A stretch of DNA of 64,000 nt. Origin: Terriglobia bacterium (GTDB lineage Bacteria; Acidobacteriota; Terriglobia; JAJPHL01). Made by a program: the position numbers and the translations under genes. Shown here in pieces: positions 52,893 to 60,518 of this stretch; the stretch's first letter is position 1, and every line of letters starts with the position of its first letter. Location of the stretch: contig JAJPHL010000054.1 in the NCBI GenBank assembly GCA_021325275.1, forward strand, positions 1 through 64,000. The letters run 5' to 3'. Below the pieces are notes generated by a model. The model was not told the DNA's origin, did no database searches, and saw only the letters and a program-made list of their open reading frames with translations.

Positions 52893-52899
52893 TATTATA
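52893..52899. promoter_or_regulatory. Overlapping divergent -10 elements for moeB and the Omp85 gene
   Basis: On the minus strand TATAAT (52899-52894) precedes the moeB GTG by 6 nt. On the plus strand TATTAT (52893-52898) precedes the Omp85 GTG by 13 nt. The two -10 elements overlap in inverted orientation in a 24-nt gap between start codons, with no SD for moeB. Confidence 0.5.
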
Positions 52900-52911
52900 A
52901 GCTTGGAACCG

Positions 52912-55893
52912 GTGAACCGCGTCGCGCTGCTCTTCACGATCATGGGAGCTTTCTGCCTGTCCGCCGCCGAATCAAAAGCCGAGGTCCGGCTAGACGGCGC
53001 CGAGGGACAGACGGTGCGGGAAATCCGTTTCGATCCGGCGGTATTCGGCGAGCGCTTTCGCGATCGCGTGACCTTAAAGGCCGGTGAGGAGTATTCCGCC
53101 GTAGCCGTTCGCGAGAGTATCGCCCGGCTCTACGCCACCGGGCGATTCGCCGAAATCTCGGTCGATGCATCGCCTGCACCGGCGGCGACCGGCGTAATCG
53201 TCACGTTTCAACTTCAACCCAGCTTTTTTGTCGGCAACGTCACCGCGACCGGCGTGAAAGATCATCCCACGCCGGTGCAGGTTGTGAACTCCGCGAAATT
53301 GCAGCTTGGCGAGCCGTACACGGAAGCGAAGCGCAACGCCGCGCTTGACGCGATCCATCGCGTGATGACGGCCAACGGCTACCATCAAGCGAAGGTTACC
53401 GAAAGCGTCACCAAGCACAGCGACACGCAACAGGTCGACGTGCTTTTCGCGATCGATTCCGGCAAACAGGCGCGCATCGGCAGTTTGCAGTGGGCCGGCG
53501 ATCCGGGATTCCCGCCGGAAAAGCTGATGTCGAAGAGCGGATTGCGTCCCGGACGTCCGGCCACCGCGCAGTCGATCCAGAATGCGATGAATAAGCTGCG
53601 CAAGTTTTATCAGAGCCAGCAACTGCTGAGCGGCCGCGCCGACTTGACGGAACGCGTCTACGATCCCAAGACCAATACCGAAGCGCTGAGCGTGCGCATG
53701 ATTCAAGGGCCGAAGATCTTGATCAAAGCGGAGGGCGTAAAGATCTCCGACGGCAAATTGCGCAGCCTGATGCCGTTCCAGGAAGAGGGCTCCGCCGACC
53801 TTGACCTCGTACGCGAAGGCGCGCGTGAGTTTCGCGACTATTTGCAAGCGCAAGGATATTTCGAGGCCGACGTGCAAGGCAGCATGCAAGAAGACTTGCG
53901 CAACGGCATCATCACCGTCGTCTATGAAGTAGACCGCGGACCGCGCCACCATTTGGATCGCATCGAAATCCACGGCAACAAATACTTCACCGACGAACTC
54001 TTGCAGGACAAGATGAGCATCACGCCGGAAAGTTTGAACAGCAGCGGACGCTACAGCCGCGCGCTGCTCGATCAAGACGTCGCGGTCATCAAGGACGTGT
54101 ATCATGCCGGCGGATTTCGCCAGGTCGCGGTGGCGGTGAAGGTCGACGACGATTATCAAGGCAAGCCGGGGCTGGTTCACGTGCGCCTCGACATCACCGA
54201 GGGGCCGCAAACGCGTGTCGCCGAATTGCGTTGGGAAGGGAACGTGGAGATTCCGGTTGCGCAGTTGCAAAAGGTGGCCAAGCTCGAGCCCGGCGTGCCG
54301 TTCAGCGATGATCGCGCGGCGCGTGATCGTGACGGCGTGCTCGCCTACTACTACGATCGCGGTTTTCCGGACGCGAAGTTTTCTTGGAAAGCTGTGCCGG
54401 CTGCTGCGGACGCAGCGTCGAAAGACGCTTCAGATAGAGTCACGCTGATCTACACCGTCGACGAAGGACATCGGGAATACGTCGAACGCATCTTGGTCGC
54501 GGGACTCAGCCGCACGCATGAAGGTCTGGTCGACAAACAAATCGAGATGAAGCCGGGCCAGGCTCTCTCGCAAACCGAACGCCTCGACACGCAGCGCAAT
54601 CTCTACGACCTCGGCGTCTTCAATCGCGTGGACATCGCCGTGCAGAATCCCGATGGGCAAGAGACCAAGCGCACCATGCTCCTGCAGGTGGAAGAGGCGG
54701 GGCGTTGGTCGCTGGCCACGGGATTCGGACTGGAACTGGCGCGTTTGGGCGGCGGACAAATTAGTCTCGACGAACCGCAAGGCACGCAGACCGTTTCGCC
54801 GCGCGTTTCCTTCGACGCCACACGCGTGAACATTTTCGGCACCGGACAAACGCTGGCCTTCAAGTCGCTGGTAAGTTTCTTCGAACAGCGAGGCGCGATC
54901 ACGTACACCGCGCCGCGCATTCTCGATCATCCCAAGGTCACGCTCTACTTGACGACGTCCGCCGATCGCACCAGCGACGTGCGCACATTCACCGCCGAGC
55001 GCTACGAGGCGTCGGCGTCGCTGGCGTGGAAGCGCAATCGCCGGGATACGCTGATCGGGCGCGTGTTCTACCGTCACGTGAATGTCGACGCGAGCTCGCT
55101 GAAGATTGAGCCGTCGTTGATCCCCATCGATAGCAAGCCAGTGCGCGTCGCGGGTCCGCAAATCACGTTCATTCGCGATCACCGCGACGATCCCACCGAT
55201 TCCACGCGCGGCTACTATCTCACCGCCGACGCGTCAATGCCGGGCAGCTATTTCGGCAGTTCGACGAACTTTACGCATCTGTTCTTGCGCCACTCAAGCT
55301 ATTACCGCTTGAGCAAAGATCTGGTCTTGGCGCGCAACACGCTCTTCGGCATGCAGCAGGCGTACGGCGGCTTGCGCGCCGTTACGATCAACAATCTCGA
55401 CGGCACCACGTCCACTGAATTCACGCGCGCCATCCCCTTGGCGGAAGGATTTTTCTCGGGCGGCGCGTCCACCGACCGCGCCTTCAACATCAACCAAGCG
55501 GGACCGCGCGACCCTGATACGGGATTTCCCATCGGTGGCAACGCGCTGTTGATGAACAGCGTGGAATTGCGCTTTCCGATCAACAAGCCGAATCTCGGCG
55601 GCGTATTTTTCTGGGACGCCGGCAACGTTTACGACAAGTTCGGCGACATCAGTTTCCGTCTCAGCCAGCGCAACGTCACCGATTTCGATTACATGGTGCA
55701 CGCCGCGGGTATTGGTGTTCGATACCGTACGCCAATCGGTCCGGTGCGCGTGGATATCGCCTGGGCGTTCAATCCGCCGAACTATTTCGGACTGCTCGGC
55801 ACGGAAGATCAGTTGGTCGCGGGAACGGCGCCGCGTGTGCTGCGGAACCTAGGTCACTTCCAATTCTTTTTCTCGATTGGACAAACGTATTGA
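52912..55893 (+). CDS. Omp85-family outer-membrane assembly protein (BamA/TamA-like)
   Basis: This 993-residue protein has a signal peptide (V-A-L-L-F-T-I-M-G-A-F-C-L-S-A), about seven POTRA-like repeats between residues 30 and 610 (openings such as V-T-A-T-G-V, I-E-I-H-G-N-K-Y, L-R-W-E-G-N-V, I-L-V-A-G-L), and a C-terminal 16-strand Omp85 barrel ending in an aromatic residue. The barrel motif near residue 855, F-F-S-G-G-A-S-T-D-R-A-F, aligns with the usual x-R-G-F/Y motif but has Ala for Gly. BamA has five POTRA domains and TamA three. The following genes encode SurA-like and TamB proteins, so a TamA role is favoured. It starts with GTG at 52912; an ATG at 52942 is possible. Confidence 0.85.
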   Translation: MNRVALLFTIMGAFCLSAAESKAEVRLDGAEGQTVREIRFDPAVFGERFRDRVTLKAGEEYSAVAVRESIARLYATGRFAEISVDASPAPAATGVIVTFQLQPSFFVGNVTATGVKDHPTPVQVVNSAKLQLGEPYTEAKRNAALDAIHRVMTANGYHQAKVTESVTKHSDTQQVDVLFAIDSGKQARIGSLQWAGDPGFPPEKLMSKSGLRPGRPATAQSIQNAMNKLRKFYQSQQLLSGRADLTERVYDPKTNTEALSVRMIQGPKILIKAEGVKISDGKLRSLMPFQEEGSADLDLVREGAREFRDYLQAQGYFEADVQGSMQEDLRNGIITVVYEVDRGPRHHLDRIEIHGNKYFTDELLQDKMSITPESLNSSGRYSRALLDQDVAVIKDVYHAGGFRQVAVAVKVDDDYQGKPGLVHVRLDITEGPQTRVAELRWEGNVEIPVAQLQKVAKLEPGVPFSDDRAARDRDGVLAYYYDRGFPDAKFSWKAVPAAADAASKDASDRVTLIYTVDEGHREYVERILVAGLSRTHEGLVDKQIEMKPGQALSQTERLDTQRNLYDLGVFNRVDIAVQNPDGQETKRTMLLQVEEAGRWSLATGFGLELARLGGGQISLDEPQGTQTVSPRVSFDATRVNIFGTGQTLAFKSLVSFFEQRGAITYTAPRILDHPKVTLYLTTSADRTSDVRTFTAERYEASASLAWKRNRRDTLIGRVFYRHVNVDASSLKIEPSLIPIDSKPVRVAGPQITFIRDHRDDPTDSTRGYYLTADASMPGSYFGSSTNFTHLFLRHSSYYRLSKDLVLARNTLFGMQQAYGGLRAVTINNLDGTTSTEFTRAIPLAEGFFSGGASTDRAFNINQAGPRDPDTGFPIGGNALLMNSVELRFPINKPNLGGVFFWDAGNVYDKFGDISFRLSQRNVTDFDYMVHAAGIGVRYRTPIGPVRVDIAWAFNPPNYFGLLGTEDQLVAGTAPRVLRNLGHFQFFFSIGQTY

Positions 55894-56525
55894 TGCGAAT
55901 TCTGGGCCGCCTCGCGTGCTGTGTATTGCTGGCCGCGGCCGGGCGCGCCGAGATTGTGGATCGCATTGTGGCCAGCGTGAACACGAGTATCGTGACGCTG
56001 AGCGACGTGCAGCAGGAACAGCGCATGGTCTGCTTTCTAAACAACGGCCAGCCGTCGCTCAATGATCCCGCGAAGATTCGCGACCTGGCGTCGAAACTCG
56101 TCGACCGCATTTTGATCCGGCAGGAAATGGAAGGCGGCGTTTTCCCGTCGAGTCCGAAATCCGAAACCGACGCGGCGATGCGCGCAACACGGCAGCGCTT
56201 TCCCACCGAGGACGCGTACCGCGCGGCGCGGGACCGTTGCGGCATTTCGGAAGTGGAATTGGTGCGCTATTTGGAACTCCAGAACCAAGTGCTCGACTTC
56301 ATCGATTTCCGCGTGCGCCCGGGTTTGCAGGTTACTCCCGAACAGGTGCGCGCGTACTACGACGAGCAACTGGTGCCCGCATGGACCAAGAACAATGAAG
56401 CCGCGCAGCCTCTTGACGCGGTCCGGGAGCAAATCATCGCGCTGCTCACCGAAAACGAAATCAACACGCGCCTCGACGCGTGGATGAAAGACTTGCGCGC
56501 GCAGGCGGAGATTCGCTTCCGATGA
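55893..56525 (+). CDS. SurA N-terminal-like periplasmic chaperone, without PPIase domain
   Basis: This 210-residue protein has a signal peptide (L-G-R-L-A-C-C-V-L-L-A-A-A-G-R-A) and a SurA-N-type helical domain beginning V-D-R-I-V-A-S-V-N-T-S-I-V-T-L-S-D-V. The helices continue to I-N-T-R-L-D-A-W-M-K-D-L. No parvulin PPIase module is present, so it should be a pure chaperone. It starts at the ATG inside the Omp85 stop (TGATG) and shares ATGA with tamB, which fits a joint outer-membrane-protein assembly role. Confidence 0.82.
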   Translation: MRILGRLACCVLLAAAGRAEIVDRIVASVNTSIVTLSDVQQEQRMVCFLNNGQPSLNDPAKIRDLASKLVDRILIRQEMEGGVFPSSPKSETDAAMRATRQRFPTEDAYRAARDRCGISEVELVRYLELQNQVLDFIDFRVRPGLQVTPEQVRAYYDEQLVPAWTKNNEAAQPLDAVREQIIALLTENEINTRLDAWMKDLRAQAEIRFR

Positions 56526-59500
56526 GAATCCCGTATCTCAGTTCGATGCAAGTGGCTCTGCGGCGGATTCTCATCCTGTTGGGTATCGCCGGGATCGCAC
56601 TGTTCTTCTATGTGCAATCGGATTCCTTCCAGCAACAGATCGAGCGCCGCTTGATTCAAGCCCTCGAAGACTCTACCGGCGCACGCATCCAGCTCGCGGG
56701 ATTCCACGTGAGCGTTTGGGATCGCGTGATCGTGCTGCGCGGCGTCACGGTGCGCGCTCGCGGCGTGGATCCCAACGCGACGCCGTTTTTCCGCGCTGAT
56801 TCCGTCTTGGCGCAGATGCGCTTGGCGACATTGTTCCTGTCCGAGAAGGAATTGTCGCGCCTGCGCATCGAGAAGCCGCGCATCGCCGTCGTCTTCGATG
56901 CCAAGGGCCGCAGCAACGTGCCGCGGCCGAGTGAAGTGCGCGATCCGCGACGCAGCCCGCTCGACCCACTGTTCAATCTGGCGATCCGGCGCCTCGAAGT
57001 GATCGACGGCGTGTGGCAGTGGAACGACCAAAGCCGCAGCATGGACTTCAACGCCGAGAACGCCACGGCGTCGCTCGCCTACGAGCCGTCGCGCGACCGT
57101 TACCAGGGACTCGTGGCGATCCGTTCCGCCGCTTTGACGGACTCGCGCCGGCCGCAACTTTCCTGGACGTCGCGCGTGCGCTTCGCGCTCGATCGCCGGA
57201 CCCTGGAGGTGCAGGAAGCCGCGTTCGAATCGGGGCACACATCGGTGAAAGCGCAGGGATCGCTGCGCGATTTTCTCAATCCGGTGCTGCATGCGATCTA
57301 TGACGCCAACATCGATCTCGCCGAGGCCAGCGCGCTTTTCCATGTCGCAGCGCTGCGCGAAGGTCGCGTGAGCGGAACCGGTTCGCTGAGCTACGACCCG
57401 GCGAAGGGCGGATTCCACATGAGCGGCGACGCGAGACTCGACCGCGCCACTTTGCTCACGTTCAAAGATCTCAGCGCGACAGCGAAGTTCGAAGCAACGT
57501 CCGACAGCATCGTTTTCAAACCATTTCAACTACAAGCGCTCGGCGGCAGCGTGGACGGCCGGCTGCGTGTGCTGAACCTAGGCCGCTCGCCGCGCTATTC
57601 GATCGAAGCGCAGGTCAGCGGACTTAGCTACGCGCGGCTGGCCGAGACGATCGAACAGCTTTTTCCGAGCGTGCCGCTCACGCGTCCGCATTACATGACG
57701 TCGATCAACGGCGACGCTGAAATCAGTTTCGGCGGCGGTTCGCCGGTGGAAGTCGCGTTGCGAGGATCGTTCACTGAGCCGGGCGCGACGCCGCCTGGAT
57801 TCGTGCCGGTGCATGGGCACACCGATATGCATTTGTCCACCGGAACTGAGTATCTGATCTTGCGCGACACGGAACTCGTGACCGCCGCGTCGCATGTGAC
57901 GATCGAAGGAGCCGGCCGCTTCCACATCGCGCTTAACACCACCAACGTGAAGGAATTCGAGTGGGCCGTCAAGCTCCCGGTCAACAAAACACGGCGGGGC
58001 GAACTTGACGGCACGCTCTCGGGGCCTTTGCGGTCGCTGCAATTCGATGGCAACGCCGCGCTCGAAGGACTATCGTGGACCATCGGCGGGAAGGACTACG
58101 CCTTCGACGCCTTTCGCGGCAACGTGTCGCTAGCTGCCGGTCACGTAGCGATCCGCGACGGGCGACTGGAACGCGGTGCGTCGCAAATTCTTTTCAACGC
58201 GTCGGCGCCGCTGGTTGACGGCGCGATTCCGGAACACGCACCGGTCAATGCGTCCGCCGAATTGCATCAGTGGGACGCCAAGGATTTGCTTGCGTGGCTG
58301 AAACTCGACATCCCGATCAAAGGCGCGGTGCGCGGAGCCGTGACGGCCGGAGGAACAATGGCGTCGCCGACGGCGCGCGGGAGCCTGGAAATCACAAACG
58401 GTGAAGCGTGGGGCGAAACGTTCGATAGCTTGGCGGCCAATATCGTTTGGGCGGAGCCGCGATTCCAAGCCGACAACGTCCGCGGATCGCGCGGGCGCTC
58501 ACGGCTGACAGGGAATTTCCAATATCGCGACGACAACTCGTCGTACAGCTTTCAAGCCAACGGAACCAGTTTGCCGCTCGGCGATTTGCGGCGTCTGCAA
58601 TGGTCGAAGCTCCAGTTGGGCGGACTGGCCGACGTGCAAGCCTCGGGATCGGGCGTCTGGGATGCGTCTCGTTTTGCGCCCAATGGCCGCGCGACGCTGG
58701 CCGTGCACGATTTCACCGTGAACGGTGAAGCCGCCGGCGCCGTCACAGGATCGGTGGAAGCGGACGGCGCGCGCGCACTCTACACGTTCCGCGCGACGCC
58801 CGTGTTGAACGCCGGTGCGGGGTCGCTGATGCTCTCGGGCGATCTCACCCTGCAAGCGCCGTACGCGTTTCAAGGCAAAGCCACGATGACCGCGATGAAT
58901 CTCGACCCGTTGTACCGCCCGTGGCTTGAGCAGCGCATCTCCGCGTCGAGCCGCGTCGATGGCGACGCCACGCTGCGCGGCGAATTGCAGCACATGGAGA
59001 AGACCAGCGGATCCGGAGAAATGCGGGCGTTCGAAATCGGCATCCAGAACGTCGACGTGCACAACGACGGCGTCTGGCGGTTCAGCCTGCAAAACGAAAT
59101 CGTGAAGATCGAACCATCGAAGGCCGCGGGGAAAAATTATTCCGCTACGCTGCAAGGCAACGTGGGTCCGCTGAGCGCCGATTCCCTGCCGCTGGATCTG
59201 CGGCTGGAAGGCGCGGCCAATCTGAAATTGCTGGAGACGTGGCAATCGGGAATTTATGCCGGCGGCACGGGACGTTTGCATCTTCGCCTTGGCGGCACGG
59301 TGGCGCATCCGCAATGGGGCGGCACCGCCGACTTGGAAGAAGCGCAGATCGGCTCCGAGACGTTTCCGAATTCGTTGAATCATTTCAACGGCACTTTGGT
59401 TTTCAACGAGACGGGCGTGCGCATCGACAATTTGACCGGCGAATCGGGCGGCGGCGGAATCAAACTTTCGGGCGTGCTCGACTACACGCGTACCCCGCTC

Positions 59501-60469
59501 ACGTTTCAGATGCACGTCGAGGCGCACGACGTTCGCGTGCGTTATCCTCCCGGCGTCAGCACGCTGTTGAACGCCGACCTCAACTTGACCGGCACGCCGC
59601 AGCACAACCAACTGACCGGCGACATCACGATCTTGCGCGGCAGCGTCAACGCGAACTTCGATTTGGCGGAGGCGCTGGCGCAGATCAAGCAGGCGTCCAC
59701 GGCGCCGTCGGAAGTCTCCTGGGCGCGATCGCTCGGACTGTTCGTGCACGTCGGCTCGGCGCCCGACATTCGTTTCGAATCCACGTCGACGCGCAATCTG
59801 GAAGCGCAAATCGATTTGCGCGTGCGCGGTACGCTCGCCGATCCGGCGCTCTTGGGCGCGGTGAACATCCTCGACGGTCACGCGACGTTCGGTGGAACCG
59901 AATACGCGATCAATCGCGGGGCGATTCAGTTTCTCAATCCGTTTCACATCGATCCGATCATTTCGATGGACGTGAGCACGCGCAAACAAAAGTACGATAT
60001 TTCACTCGATTTCGCGGGCCCGCTCGACAAATTGCGCGTGAATTACCGCTCCGATCCGCCCTTGCCCGTTCCCGACATTCAATTATTGCTGGTCCTGGGC
60101 CGCACGCCGCAATCCGGCGCGGCCGACGCGTCGAATCCCGCGCTGACGCAATTGACCACCACCACGGTTCTCTCCGATACCACCGCGGCCACGGTCAACA
60201 GCCGGCTGGGACGCTTCTTCGGGGCGAGCCGTTTGCAGATCGATCCACAGTCCACATCCGCCGACATCGCCAATCCCGCCGCGCGCATTTCCGTGGCGCA
60301 ACAAGTCACGCCGAATGTCACGCTGACCTACATCACGAACCTCAACAACGCGCAGGAACAGATCGTGCAGATCGAATGGACCGTCAACCGCCGCGTTTCC
60401 GTACTCGCCACGCGCGATCAAGACGGATTGTTCGGCGTCGATTTCAAAATCCGGAAACAAATCCGCTGA
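56522..60469 (+). CDS. tamB: TamB-family translocation and assembly protein (DUF490)
   Basis: This 1315-residue protein spans the periplasm. A single N-terminal membrane anchor (I-L-I-L-L-G-I-A-G-I-A-L-F-F-Y-V) precedes an extended beta-helical body with repeated V-x-x-G-x-L patterns. The C-terminal DUF490 domain (I-D-L-R-V-R-G-T-L-A-D-P and L-G-A-V-N-I-L-D-G, then I-Q-F-L-N-P) contacts the Omp85 partner. TamB-like proteins are hydrophobic grooves moving phospholipids or assisting outer-membrane proteins. Start ATG 56522 overlaps the SurA-like stop (ATGA); a later ATG at 56546 is possible. The operon context supports the TAM system. Confidence 0.92.
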   Translation: MRIPYLSSMQVALRRILILLGIAGIALFFYVQSDSFQQQIERRLIQALEDSTGARIQLAGFHVSVWDRVIVLRGVTVRARGVDPNATPFFRADSVLAQMRLATLFLSEKELSRLRIEKPRIAVVFDAKGRSNVPRPSEVRDPRRSPLDPLFNLAIRRLEVIDGVWQWNDQSRSMDFNAENATASLAYEPSRDRYQGLVAIRSAALTDSRRPQLSWTSRVRFALDRRTLEVQEAAFESGHTSVKAQGSLRDFLNPVLHAIYDANIDLAEASALFHVAALREGRVSGTGSLSYDPAKGGFHMSGDARLDRATLLTFKDLSATAKFEATSDSIVFKPFQLQALGGSVDGRLRVLNLGRSPRYSIEAQVSGLSYARLAETIEQLFPSVPLTRPHYMTSINGDAEISFGGGSPVEVALRGSFTEPGATPPGFVPVHGHTDMHLSTGTEYLILRDTELVTAASHVTIEGAGRFHIALNTTNVKEFEWAVKLPVNKTRRGELDGTLSGPLRSLQFDGNAALEGLSWTIGGKDYAFDAFRGNVSLAAGHVAIRDGRLERGASQILFNASAPLVDGAIPEHAPVNASAELHQWDAKDLLAWLKLDIPIKGAVRGAVTAGGTMASPTARGSLEITNGEAWGETFDSLAANIVWAEPRFQADNVRGSRGRSRLTGNFQYRDDNSSYSFQANGTSLPLGDLRRLQWSKLQLGGLADVQASGSGVWDASRFAPNGRATLAVHDFTVNGEAAGAVTGSVEADGARALYTFRATPVLNAGAGSLMLSGDLTLQAPYAFQGKATMTAMNLDPLYRPWLEQRISASSRVDGDATLRGELQHMEKTSGSGEMRAFEIGIQNVDVHNDGVWRFSLQNEIVKIEPSKAAGKNYSATLQGNVGPLSADSLPLDLRLEGAANLKLLETWQSGIYAGGTGRLHLRLGGTVAHPQWGGTADLEEAQIGSETFPNSLNHFNGTLVFNETGVRIDNLTGESGGGGIKLSGVLDYTRTPLTFQMHVEAHDVRVRYPPGVSTLLNADLNLTGTPQHNQLTGDITILRGSVNANFDLAEALAQIKQASTAPSEVSWARSLGLFVHVGSAPDIRFESTSTRNLEAQIDLRVRGTLADPALLGAVNILDGHATFGGTEYAINRGAIQFLNPFHIDPIISMDVSTRKQKYDISLDFAGPLDKLRVNYRSDPPLPVPDIQLLLVLGRTPQSGAADASNPALTQLTTTTVLSDTTAATVNSRLGRFFGASRLQIDPQSTSADIANPAARISVAQQVTPNVTLTYITNLNNAQEQIVQIEWTVNRRVSVLATRDQDGLFGVDFKIRKQIR

Positions 60470-60518
60470 TCTTTCCGTGTCGCTGTCTCAGTTGCGATAA
60501 CATGAGCTTTTCCACGCC

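Noticed and set aside
52528-52911. N-terminal extension of the Omp85 protein antisense to moeB
   Set aside because: It lacks a signal peptide and overlaps a clear gene on the other strand; the GTG at 52912 gives a proper signal peptide.
58499-59989. A 496-codon minus-strand frame inside tamB
   Set aside because: It is Arg-rich, without domains, and antisense to a coherent TamB sequence.
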